Assembly: GCF_008704535.1 (NCBI RefSeq)
Contig: NZ_CP023701.1
Coordinates: forward strand, 4,218,501-4,282,500
Source of the DNA: Streptomyces subrutilus
Lineage (GTDB): Bacteria > Actinomycetota > Actinomycetes > Streptomycetales > Streptomycetaceae
Direction of reading: 5' to 3'
DNA length: 64,000 nt
The stretch's first letter is position 1. Every line of letters starts with the position of its first letter. The position numbers were made by a program, and so were the translations under genes. Below are positions 51,066 to 61,765 of the stretch, one piece after another. The notes beneath the pieces are model-generated. The model searched no databases. It was not told the DNA's origin and saw only the letters and a program-made list of their open reading frames with translations.

Positions 51066-52520
51066 TCACGTGAGGCCGAGCGCCGGCATCGCGTAGTAGA
51101 AGACGAAGACCGCCGACACGATGTACATGGCCACCGGGACGTCCCGGCCGCGGCCCGTCGCCAGGCGCAGCGCGCAGAAGCTCACGAAGCCGATGCCGAT
51201 GCCGTTGGTGATCGAGTAGGTGAAGGGCATCATCACCATGGCCAGGAAGGCCGGGACGGCGATGGTGAAGTCGCTCCAGTCGATGTCCCGGATCGAGCCC
51301 GCCAGGATCAGGAAGCCCACCGCCACCAGCGCGGGGGTCGCGGCCTGGGACGGGACCATGGTGGCGAGCGGGGTCAGGAAGAGCGCCACGGCGAAGAGGC
51401 CGCCGGTCACCACGTTCGCCAGGCCCGTACGGGCGCCCTCGCCGACGCCGGCCGTGGACTCCACGAAGCAGGTGGTCGCGGAGGAGGAGGTCGCGCCGCC
51501 CGAGGCGACGGCCAGGCCGTCGACCAGCAGGACCCGGTTGATGCCGGGGAAGTTGCCGTCCTTGTCGATCAGCTTGGCCTCGTCGCCGACGCCCAGGATC
51601 GTGCCCATCGCGTCGAAGAAGCAGGACAGCAGCACGGTGAAGACGAACAGGATGCCGGTCAGCATCCCGACCTTCCCGAAGCCGCCGAACAGGCTGACCT
51701 GCCCGACCAGCCCGAAGTCGGGCGCGGCCACCGGATTGCCGGGCCACTCGGGGACCGTCAGGCCCCAGGCCTGGGCCGGGAGGCTGGTGACCAGCTGGAC
51801 GCCGACCGCGGCCACGGTCATGACCACGATGGAGATCAGGATCGCGCCGGGCGTCTTGCGGATGATCAGGGCGAGGGTCAGCAGCACGCCGATCACGAAG
51901 ATCAGGACCGGCCAGCCGTGCAGGTGGCCGTTGCCGCCGAGCTGGAGCGGGACCGTGGTGTGCGCGGCGTCCGGGATGCGGGAGACGAAGCCCGAGTCGA
52001 CCAGGCCGATCAGCATGATGAACAGGCCGATGCCGATCGCGATGCCCTTGCGCAGGCCCAGCGGCACCGCGTTCATCACCCGCTCGCGCAGGCCGGTGGC
52101 GACGAGCAGCATCACCACGAAGCCGGCCAGCACCACCATGCCCATGGCGTCGGGCCAGCTCATGCGCGGGGCGAGCTGGAGGGCCACCACGGTGTTGACG
52201 CCGAGGCCGGCGGCCAGGGCGATCGGGACGTTGCCGATGACGCCCATGAGGAGCGTGGAGAATGCGGCCGTCAGGACGGTGGCGGTGACGAGCTGGCCGC
52301 CGTCGAGCTGGTGGCCGTACATGTCCTTCGCGCTGCCCAGGATGATCGGGTTCAGCACGATGATGTAGGCCATCGCGAAGAAGGTCGCGAGGCCGCCGCG
52401 GACCTCGCGGGCGACGGTCGAGCCGCGCTCGGAGATCTTGAAGTAGCGGTCCAGCCCGGAGGACGCCTGCGGGGAGGGTTCCGGGGTGGTGGCCGAAGGG
52501 GCGGGGGCCGGGGTGCTCAT
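51066..52520 (-). CDS. NCS2-family purine permease (AzgA-like)
   Basis: 484 residues from ATG 52520, with GAGGAC ahead. About twelve helices with NCS2/AzgA features: GGLATFFAMAYIIVLNPIIL, GLGVNTVVALQLAPRMSW, VLLSCFFDAMGTILGVGDEAK and SSSATTCFVESTAGVGEGARTGLANVVTG. It would take up hypoxanthine or guanine with protons. Its promoter region with the divergent DUF2530 gene holds a ten-base inverted repeat. No riboswitch is seen. Confidence 0.92.
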   Translation of the reverse strand: MSTPAPAPSATTPEPSPQASSGLDRYFKISERGSTVAREVRGGLATFFAMAYIIVLNPIILGSAKDMYGHQLDGGQLVTATVLTAAFSTLLMGVIGNVPIALAAGLGVNTVVALQLAPRMSWPDAMGMVVLAGFVVMLLVATGLRERVMNAVPLGLRKGIAIGIGLFIMLIGLVDSGFVSRIPDAAHTTVPLQLGGNGHLHGWPVLIFVIGVLLTLALIIRKTPGAILISIVVMTVAAVGVQLVTSLPAQAWGLTVPEWPGNPVAAPDFGLVGQVSLFGGFGKVGMLTGILFVFTVLLSCFFDAMGTILGVGDEAKLIDKDGNFPGINRVLLVDGLAVASGGATSSSATTCFVESTAGVGEGARTGLANVVTGGLFAVALFLTPLATMVPSQAATPALVAVGFLILAGSIRDIDWSDFTIAVPAFLAMVMMPFTYSITNGIGIGFVSFCALRLATGRGRDVPVAMYIVSAVFVFYYAMPALGLT

Positions 52521-52534
52521 ACGGTCCTCATTGG

Positions 52535-52585
52535 GTGTTCATACGAAGAAAATGGGCCACGCCCACATCGTTTCAGTATGAACAC
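52535..52585. promoter_or_regulatory. Widely spaced inverted repeat between NCS2 permease and DUF2530 genes
   Basis: GTGTTCATAC at 52535-52544 has its perfect reverse complement GTATGAACAC at 52576-52585, with 31 bases between. It begins 15 bases upstream of the permease start and 62-113 bases from the DUF2530 start. Each arm could bind one protomer of a dimeric regulator or allow a loop. The regulator is not known. Confidence 0.55.
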
Positions 52586-52647
52586 ATGAACGAAGGGGCG
52601 TCCATCTCCGCGCGTAGATGCCGGGAGGACCGGCCTAGACTTGCCAC

Positions 52648-52962
52648 ATGGCGAAATGGACAGCGAAGCACGAGGCGCCCGAGCCCCTGGAGGGACCGGT
52701 CGTCGCCACCGTCACCGGCGGCACGATCCTGTGGTTCGCCCTCTTCCTCGTCCAGCTGCCCTTCTACGGGTGGTTCGCGGACCGCGGCCAGCTGTGGTGG
52801 GTCTGGACCTGCGCGGCCGGCGGCTTCCTCGGCCTGATCGGCATCTGGTACGTCCGGGGCCGCGAAGCGGCCCTCAAGCGCCACGCCGAAGCCGCGGGCG
52901 GTCCGGGCGCGGGCGGTCCGGCCGCGGGCGCCGGCGGAGCGGCCGGCGCGGGGCACGCGTAG
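52648..52962 (+). CDS. DUF2530 membrane protein
   Basis: 104 residues from ATG 52648. Two hydrophobic segments (VVATVTGGTILWFALFLVQLPFYGWF and LWWVWTCAAGGFLGLIGIWYV) precede a basic and then Gly/Ala-rich tail. The pattern is DUF2530, a small actinobacterial family. A -10-like TAGACT lies about eight bases ahead of the ATG, so the mRNA may be leaderless. Function unknown. It is divergent from the purine permease. Confidence 0.84.
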   Translation: MAKWTAKHEAPEPLEGPVVATVTGGTILWFALFLVQLPFYGWFADRGQLWWVWTCAAGGFLGLIGIWYVRGREAALKRHAEAAGGPGAGGPAAGAGGAAGAGHA

Positions 52963-53081
52963 CGGCGGACCGCCCGGGGGCCTTCCGGCCCGCTACCAGG
53001 GGACGATCCGGGTCATCCCGAGGTCGGATCTTCGCCCCGCTCGGCGGGTGAACCGTACGAACCCCCCTTAACGTCGAGAAC

Positions 53082-55540
<2,459 letters not shown>

Positions 55541-55547
<7 letters not shown>

Positions 55548-55567
55548 CCGGCCTGACCGGCCTGACC
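55541..55567. repeat. Three copies of a 9-base unit at the end of the P-type ATPase gene
   Basis: GGCCTGACC repeated three times in a row; the first copy overlaps the stop codon TGA at 55545-55547. It looks like local slippage and has no visible function. Confidence 0.75.
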
Positions 55568-55574
55568 GGCGGAC

Positions 55575-56819
55575 TCAGCGGACGGGGGCGGGGGCCGGCG
55601 CCCCCTGGGCCTCGCGGACCTGCGGCTCGGGCGCCCGGGGCCGCGGGGGCCGGGGCGGGGCGCCGATGTCCTTGAGGCGCATGGCCGGCCGCTCCACCAG
55701 GTGCCAGGAGAGCATCGCCGCGGCCAGGGCGCCGGCCAAGGACAGCCCCAGGTAGGCGGCGAAGCCCCAGCGGGCGCCGCCCAGGACGGCCAGACCCTGC
55801 TGCACGAGGAACCCGTAGATGTAGATCCCGTACGAGTAGTCGTGCCTGGCACCGATGCGCTGGAAGGGCTTCGGCAACCGGATGGCGAGCCAGAGCAGCA
55901 GATACGACATGGCCGGGATGCCGAGGGCGAAGAAGTACCCGTAGCGCAGGGTCAGGGCGAATACCAGGGCGCTCAGCGCGGCCAGCTGATCGCTGACCGG
56001 GACGTGTTCCTTGTAGAGTTCCAGCAGCGCGCCGAGGGCGAAGGCGAAGCCGAGGTACACCAGGTAGTTGACGCTCAGGGGACCCATCAGCGGGATGACC
56101 AGGTCCCCGCCGTGGCCCGCTCCAGCCGCCCCGGCGATCAGCCGGTTCCCGACGGCGTCGGCCAAGACCATGCCGCCGAGGACGGCGGTCACCGCGAGCA
56201 CCGTGCGCCGGGAGCGGGTCAGGGAGCCGCCGAGGGCGAGGAGGGCCACCCCGAGGTAGCAGAGGATCTCGTAGGCCAGGGACCACAGGGCCCCGTTGAG
56301 CGCGTTGTTGTGCGCCAGCCCCTTGCCGGCCGCGGTCTCCAGAATCCCCGACATGCCCCACTGGCCGATGCCCACGGCCCAGTTGGCCCGGAGATACTCG
56401 AACGGTCCCTGCGGGTGGTCCCAGAACCCGGCCGTGCCGCCGTGCTGGCGTCCGTACAGGAAGGGGGCCACGACGAAGGCCGTGACGGCCATGCAGACCC
56501 AGAATCCAGGGAGCAGCCTCAGCGCGCGGTGCCACAGGAAGCGTCCGACGGGCAGCCGGTTGCCGCTGCGCGTCACGAGGATGCCGGAGAGGAAGAAGAA
56601 GCCGAAGACCGACAGCTTCCCGAGGTCGATCTGTCCCTGGGAGAACGTGTGACCGGGCTCATGGGAGCCGAACCCGAGGACCTGCGCGTGCGAGACGACG
56701 ACGGCCGAGGCGAGCAGGAGGCGCAGCAGGCCCAGGCTGTTGTTCCGCCCCGAGAAGAGCTCGGACACAGGCCCGCGCGACCAGCGAAAACCGGGCGTAC
56801 GGGCACTACGGTCTGGCAT
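55575..56819 (-). CDS. Acyltransferase 3 (OafA/YrhL-like) membrane protein
   Basis: 414 residues from ATG 56819. About ten hydrophobic segments. GLLRLLLASAVVVSHAQVLG and FFFLSGILVTRS mark the acyltransferase-3 family, whose members transfer acyl groups to sugars or other cell-surface molecules; the catalytic His is in the first segment (SHAQ). The C-terminal tail is Pro/Ala-rich. The acceptor is unknown. It is convergent with the P-type ATPase gene. Confidence 0.85.
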   Translation of the reverse strand: MPDRSARTPGFRWSRGPVSELFSGRNNSLGLLRLLLASAVVVSHAQVLGFGSHEPGHTFSQGQIDLGKLSVFGFFFLSGILVTRSGNRLPVGRFLWHRALRLLPGFWVCMAVTAFVVAPFLYGRQHGGTAGFWDHPQGPFEYLRANWAVGIGQWGMSGILETAAGKGLAHNNALNGALWSLAYEILCYLGVALLALGGSLTRSRRTVLAVTAVLGGMVLADAVGNRLIAGAAGAGHGGDLVIPLMGPLSVNYLVYLGFAFALGALLELYKEHVPVSDQLAALSALVFALTLRYGYFFALGIPAMSYLLLWLAIRLPKPFQRIGARHDYSYGIYIYGFLVQQGLAVLGGARWGFAAYLGLSLAGALAAAMLSWHLVERPAMRLKDIGAPPRPPRPRAPEPQVREAQGAPAPAPVR

Positions 56820-56965
56820 GACGCTCCCCCCGAACGATTCCCTGAGGGGGCGCGCTCATCTGGTCAGATCAAAGGACCATTCAGTCTGTGCGGAGAGCGC
56901 GCCGCCTGTCAAAGGACCAGCCGCGTCCCGGGTGCCCGGCGCGCGACCGGGGACGCCGCGGCGGC

Positions 56966-59900
56966 CTAGTCGAACCAGCGGTCGCGGGCCAGTTCCGCGG
57001 TGCGGGAGGCGTCTTCCAGGAGGGCGGCCACCTCGAAGCGGCGGGGCCACTGGCCCGCCGCCCAGGAGAGGCCCGCGGCCACGCCCTCCAGGGTGGCGGC
57101 GTGCACCGTGCCGTCGGGGGTGCGGCGCCAGTCCAGTTCGGTGCCGCCCGCGATCAGCTCCTCGTGCTCCAGGTAGCTGTCGGGGGTGGCCGGGCCCAGC
57201 AGCACCCGTACCGACTCCGGGACCGGGTGCTCCTCGCCCGGGGTGGTGACCTCCGCCGGCACCGTCTCCGACAGGCGGCGCACCTGGAGCAGTTCCGCGA
57301 GGTCCGCCGCCCGCGACGGGGCGACCGGGAGCAGCGCCAAGCCCGCCGCGAGCGGCAGCAGGTCCGGGGCGTCGGCGACCAGCGCGTCCGCCGCGTCCAC
57401 CACGCGCACCTCGCCGTCGACCACCGCGCGCAGCTCGTCCGGCAGGGTCACCTGCTCCGGGTCCAGGTCCGCCAGCGCCCCGTACAGGCCGTGCAGCTGC
57501 CGGTCGGTCACCTCGTGCTCCGGGTCGGCCAGCCGGCCCAGCAGCTCCGCCGCGCCGCCGGGCTCGTCCAGCAGGGCGGCCGCGGTGGTGCGTACGCCCA
57601 GGGCCCGCAGGACCTGCTCGTCCTCGAAGCCGGTGGCGTCCGCCGGGGTGTAGAGGCCCGCCAGCAGCGGGTCGCCGCCCGCCGCGCGCAGGCCCGCCGG
57701 GCGGCGGCCGTCGAAGACCGGGTGGTCGCGCAGCCACCACGCGGTGTACGGGCGCACGGACCGGGTGGTGCCGTCCGGGAGCAGTACGCGCACCGGCTGG
57801 ACCAGCGCGTCGCGCAGCGGCGGCCGGGCGAGCATGGCCAGGGCCTGCGGCCAGCAGTCGTCGTCGACCAGGTCGAGGTCGCGCACGGCGACGAGCTCGG
57901 TGGCCACCGGCGGCACCGGGGTGTCGGGCAGCTGGTCGAGCAGGTCCTCGCACCAGACGTCGACCGCGTCCAGCAGGCCCGCGTCGTCGGGTTCGGCGAA
58001 GTCGCCCTCCCGGGGCTCCAGTTCGTCCGGGTCCAGGACCACGTCGGTGGCGCGGACCAGCTGGAACTCGGCCAGCACGCCGCAGGCGGTGAGCGGGCCG
58101 GCGCCCCACCGGTCCACGAGCTCGGCGTCCACGTACGGGACCTCGTCCTCGCGCAGCACCGAGGCCAGCGGCGAGCCCGGCAGCAGCAGTTCGCCCGCCG
58201 GCGCCGGTTCCCCGTCCTCGTCGGGCAGGGCCAGCGCGCCCAGCCAGGGTTCGTCGCCCGGGGCCAGGTCGGCGTCGCGGACCAGGCCCAGGACCACCTC
58301 GGCCAGCTCCTCGGCGTCCAGCGCGTCCTCGTCCCACACGTCCCCGGCGTCCAGCGAACCGGCGACGGCCGCCCGCACCTGCGGGGTCGTCAGCACGGCC
58401 CGCGGGGTGGCGGGCAGCGCGCCGAGCTTCTCCAGCAGCGGGTGCACCGCGTCCGGGTGGGCCACCTTCAGCCCCAGCCGGGCCAGGTTCTCCGGGGTGT
58501 CCGCGGAGGGCAGCAGCAGGTGCCGGGGGCCGATCGCGGTGCGCCCGTCGGCCAGCGGAACCGGCAGCCCCGACAGCCGGTCGGGGTCGACGCCGGCGAG
58601 GCTGTCGTAGAGCCGGTGCCACCAGTCGGGGGTGCGCTCGATGCCCGCGATCCGCTCGATGGCGTCGCCCAGCGGCAGCCGGCCCACCCCGAGGGTGCGC
58701 AGTTCCGGGCGCCGTTCCAGGCCCGCCGGGAGCAGGGTCGGCAGGACCTCGGCGAGGACCCGTACGGTGTCGGCGCCCGCGCCCTCCACGACCTCGGCCT
58801 CGAAGGGGCGCAGCGCGGCCCGCTCCGGCGCGTCCGCGTCGGCGTCCGGGTCCCCGGCCGGGGCGGCGGGGGCGGCGGGGGCCAGGAACGCGGTGCGGGG
58901 CAGGCGGCGCAGGACGGCGCCGCGCAGGGCCCCGTCCAGCTCGCCCGTGCCGAGCGGCCCGGGCACCAGGTCGACGAGGGCGGTGCTCACCGGGTCCCAG
59001 GTGCCGAGGAGTTCGGCGTAGGCGTCGGCGGCGCGCTCGACGAGGAAGTCGGTCAGCGGCCCGGGCGCGGGGTGCCGTCGGGTGGTGTCGAGCGGGAGGG
59101 TCGCGATGAGCAGCGCGGGGATGCCCAGCGGCTCGTCGGTGGGGGTCGGGGCGTGCACCACGGGCGCGGTCGCGGGCCGCAGCGGGGCGCCCTCGGCGTC
59201 GACGGGCACGGACCAGGAGACGGCCCAGGCGGGGCGCAGCCGCTCCTCTACGGGGCGGTCGGCCAGCAGCGCGGGCTCGACGGGGCCGCCGTGGCGGACG
59301 CTCCGCCAGCGCCGGGTGCCCGCCGCGGAGTCCTCGATGACGGTGTACGGGCCCTCGTCGCGGCGGTAGAGGGTGCGGGCGGCGGCGCCGGGGAGCTCGA
59401 CGACGACCTCGCGCAGCCCGGGCAGGGTCAGCAGCAGGGCGTCGTCGATCGAGCCGAGCAGCCGCTCCGCGAGGTCCTGGGCGGCGGCATCGCGCAGCGG
59501 GAGGACCACGACGGTGTCGTAGCCCTCGGGGGCGGTGCCCTCGGCGGGCAACGGCAGGCGCAGCAGGGGGACGTGGCCGTCGCGGCGGCGCAGTTCGTCG
59601 CCGAGTCCGGGGCTGCCGACCGCGGCGCCGCGGGCCAGCTCGCGGGCCTCGGCCAGGGACCAGCGGACGCCGCCGTGCCGGCCGAGGACCGCGGGCTCGT
59701 CGCTGACGGCGAGGACGGCCGCGAAGCCGACGCCGAACCGGCCGACGGTGTCGCCCGATCCGGTGGACTCCCGCTTGGCGGAGGCGCGCAGGGTGCTCAG
59801 CGACTCCACGCCCGTGGCGTCCAGCGGGGCTCCGGTGTTGGCCACGGCGAGCACCGCGGGGCCGCCGTCGCCCGGGTGCAGGGTGAGCCGCAGCCGGCCG

Positions 59901-60115
59901 GGGACGCGGGCCCGGGCCGCGGCGTCGGCGGCGTTCTGGGCCAGTTCGACGACGAGCCGGTCCCGGTAGCCGCCGAGCGCGAGGTCCTCCTCGGCGTTGG
60001 CGTCCTCGCGGAACCGGGCCGGGCCGGCGCCCCAGGCGTCGAGCACCCCGCGCCGCAGCCGGGCCGTGCCGAAGGGGTCCACGCCGTCCTGGGCCGCCGT
60101 CACTCGCACGCTCAC
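56966..60115 (-). CDS. Sacsin-N-terminal-like GHKL ATPase protein
   Basis: 1049 residues from GTG 60115. The first 300 residues have the GHKL/Hsp90-like ATPase pattern: LVVELAQNAADAAAR (N-box), VLAVANTGAPLDATGVESLSTL (G1-like), and KRESTGSGDTVGRFGVGFAAVLAVSD (G2-like). Such sacsin-like proteins may act as chaperones. The rest is leucine-rich with acidic segments and no recognised motif. Many actinobacteria have one large protein of this kind near serC. It lies 447 bases after the serC stop, on the same strand, with a strong terminator between. Exact function unknown. Confidence 0.82.
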   Translation of the reverse strand: MSVRVTAAQDGVDPFGTARLRRGVLDAWGAGPARFREDANAEEDLALGGYRDRLVVELAQNAADAAARARVPGRLRLTLHPGDGGPAVLAVANTGAPLDATGVESLSTLRASAKRESTGSGDTVGRFGVGFAAVLAVSDEPAVLGRHGGVRWSLAEARELARGAAVGSPGLGDELRRRDGHVPLLRLPLPAEGTAPEGYDTVVVLPLRDAAAQDLAERLLGSIDDALLLTLPGLREVVVELPGAAARTLYRRDEGPYTVIEDSAAGTRRWRSVRHGGPVEPALLADRPVEERLRPAWAVSWSVPVDAEGAPLRPATAPVVHAPTPTDEPLGIPALLIATLPLDTTRRHPAPGPLTDFLVERAADAYAELLGTWDPVSTALVDLVPGPLGTGELDGALRGAVLRRLPRTAFLAPAAPAAPAGDPDADADAPERAALRPFEAEVVEGAGADTVRVLAEVLPTLLPAGLERRPELRTLGVGRLPLGDAIERIAGIERTPDWWHRLYDSLAGVDPDRLSGLPVPLADGRTAIGPRHLLLPSADTPENLARLGLKVAHPDAVHPLLEKLGALPATPRAVLTTPQVRAAVAGSLDAGDVWDEDALDAEELAEVVLGLVRDADLAPGDEPWLGALALPDEDGEPAPAGELLLPGSPLASVLREDEVPYVDAELVDRWGAGPLTACGVLAEFQLVRATDVVLDPDELEPREGDFAEPDDAGLLDAVDVWCEDLLDQLPDTPVPPVATELVAVRDLDLVDDDCWPQALAMLARPPLRDALVQPVRVLLPDGTTRSVRPYTAWWLRDHPVFDGRRPAGLRAAGGDPLLAGLYTPADATGFEDEQVLRALGVRTTAAALLDEPGGAAELLGRLADPEHEVTDRQLHGLYGALADLDPEQVTLPDELRAVVDGEVRVVDAADALVADAPDLLPLAAGLALLPVAPSRAADLAELLQVRRLSETVPAEVTTPGEEHPVPESVRVLLGPATPDSYLEHEELIAGGTELDWRRTPDGTVHAATLEGVAAGLSWAAGQWPRRFEVAALLEDASRTAELARDRWFD

Positions 60116-60561
60116 GCCGCTGCCTCCATGCTGTACTGCGTTCGGGAATGCCGAGCCCTGAAGGTATCGCGTACGGGACCGGCTCTTGGCCGTGAGGTGC
60201 GCGAACACCACGACGTTCGCGTCCCGGTGGCGGTCGGGGGCGGGGCTGCCGCCGCAGGTGATCGGGCGGAGCGCGGCCGCCCCGGCCGTCGGTCGTCTTC
60301 ACGTCGCCCAGGGCCCGGGAGGAGACGGCGAGGTGCGTGGAGCCGTCCGGGACGTCCCTCCGCAAGCTCGTGGACGCGCCCGGCCGGGCAGCGCGGGGGC
60401 GGGCAGCCGCAGGCCCGCACCGCCCGTCCGGGAGCCGTCGCCGGTGGCGGGTCCGGCGGCGGGTCCGGCGGCGGACCCGGCCGTGGGCACGGCGGAGCCC
60501 CCGGCGACGGTGCGTCGCCGGGGGCTCCCGAGCCGTCAGGGGTGCGCGGAGCGCTCCCGCG
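60116..60561. other. Intergenic region between sacsin-like gene and serC
   Basis: 446 bases. It contains the serC terminator at 60494-60528 and no gene that I can support. The first 150 bases upstream of the sacsin-like start hold its promoter, not resolved here. Confidence 0.5.
60494..60528 (-). terminator. Terminator hairpin of serC
   Basis: GGAGCCCCCGGCGACG and its perfect 16-base complement, with a three-base loop (GTG), 34 bases beyond the serC stop on the minus strand. Confidence 0.88.
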
Positions 60562-61680
60562 CTACAGCTTCTCGATCACGTAGTCGACGCACGCGGTCAG
60601 CGCCTGCACGTCCGCCGGGTCGATCGCCGGGAACATCGCGATGCGCAGCTGGTTGCGGCCGAGCTTGCGGTAGGGCTCGGTGTCCACGATGCCGTTGGCG
60701 CGCAGCACCTTGGCGACGGCCGCCGCGTCGACGTCGTCCGAGAAGTCGATCGTGCCGATGACGGCGGACCGCTTGTCGGCGTCCACGACGAACGGGCTGG
60801 CGTACTTCGACGCCTCCGCCCACCCGTACAGGTTGCGCGCGCTGGCCGCCGTGCGGCCGGTCGCGAACTCCAGGCCGCCCTGGCCGTTCAGCCACTCCAG
60901 CTGCTCGTTCAGCAGGAACAGCGTGGACAGTGCCGGGGTGTTGTACGTCTGGTTCTTCAGCGAGTTGTCGATCGCCGTCGGCAGCGAGAAGAACTCCGGG
61001 ATGTGCCGGCCGGAGGCGTGGACGCGCGCCGCGCGCTCCAGGGCCGCCGGGGAGAACGCCGCCAGCCACAGGCCGCCGTCGGACGCGAAGGACTTCTGCG
61101 GGGCGAAGTAGTAGACGTCGGTCTCGGTGATGTCCACCGGCAGGCCGCCCGCGCCCGAGGTCGCGTCCACCAGGACGAGGGACCCGGCGTCGGCGCCCGC
61201 GACGCGCCTGATCGGCGCGGCGACGCCCGTCGAGGTCTCGTTGTGCGTGTACGCGTACACGTCCACGCCCGCCTCGGCCACCGGCTCGGGGTGCGTACCG
61301 GGCTCGGAGGAGATCACGGACGGCTCGTCCAGCCACGGCGCGAGCTTCGCGGCCTTGGCGAACTTGGAGGAGAACTCGCCGAACGTCAGGTGCTGGGACT
61401 TGCGCTCGATCAGCCCGGCGGTCGCGACGTCCCAGAAGGCGGTGGAGCCGCCGTTGCCCAGGATCACCTCGTAGCCCTCGGGGAGGGAGAACAGGTCCCG
61501 GACGCCCTGCCGCACCGAGCCGACCAGGTTCTTGACCGGGGCCTGGCGGTGGGAGGTTCCGAGCAGGGAGGTACCGGTGGCGGCGAGGGCGTCCAGCGCC
61601 TCGGTCCGCACCTTGGAGGGGCCCGCGCCGAAGCGTCCGTCGGCGGGCTTGATGTCAGCGGGAATCTGGATCTCGGCCAC
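60562..61680 (-). CDS. serC: Phosphoserine aminotransferase SerC
   Basis: 372 residues from GTG 61680. A class V aminotransferase starting AEIQIPADIKPADGRFGAGPSKVR. It has the PLP lysine K196 in FAPQKSFASDGG, TSHRQAPVKNLV, YTHNETSTGV and a C-terminal RIAMFPAIDPADVQAL. This is the actinobacterial SerC type, also in M. tuberculosis. It converts 3-phosphohydroxypyruvate to O-phosphoserine. The extended reading to 61869 passes into the divergent gene and is rejected. Confidence 0.96.
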   Translation of the reverse strand: MAEIQIPADIKPADGRFGAGPSKVRTEALDALAATGTSLLGTSHRQAPVKNLVGSVRQGVRDLFSLPEGYEVILGNGGSTAFWDVATAGLIERKSQHLTFGEFSSKFAKAAKLAPWLDEPSVISSEPGTHPEPVAEAGVDVYAYTHNETSTGVAAPIRRVAGADAGSLVLVDATSGAGGLPVDITETDVYYFAPQKSFASDGGLWLAAFSPAALERAARVHASGRHIPEFFSLPTAIDNSLKNQTYNTPALSTLFLLNEQLEWLNGQGGLEFATGRTAASARNLYGWAEASKYASPFVVDADKRSAVIGTIDFSDDVDAAAVAKVLRANGIVDTEPYRKLGRNQLRIAMFPAIDPADVQALTACVDYVIEKL

Positions 61681-61765
61681 GAGCGGAGCGTATCGGTTCC
61701 CGGACCGCGCCCCGGAGGCGCGTCCACCCGGTGAGACGCCCCGGGACGGTGGCAGGCTGGGCCCC

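Noticed and set aside
52630..52645. GGCCTAGACTTG just before the DUF2530 start as another DasR box
   Set aside because: About 10 of 16 matches and it sits at -10 distance from the ATG, so a promoter -10 element (TAGACT) explains it better.
56888..60583. Antisense frame of 1231 codons over the sacsin-like gene
   Set aside because: The same shadow effect. The sense frame has GHKL motifs and a start with leader; the antisense has only low-complexity residues.
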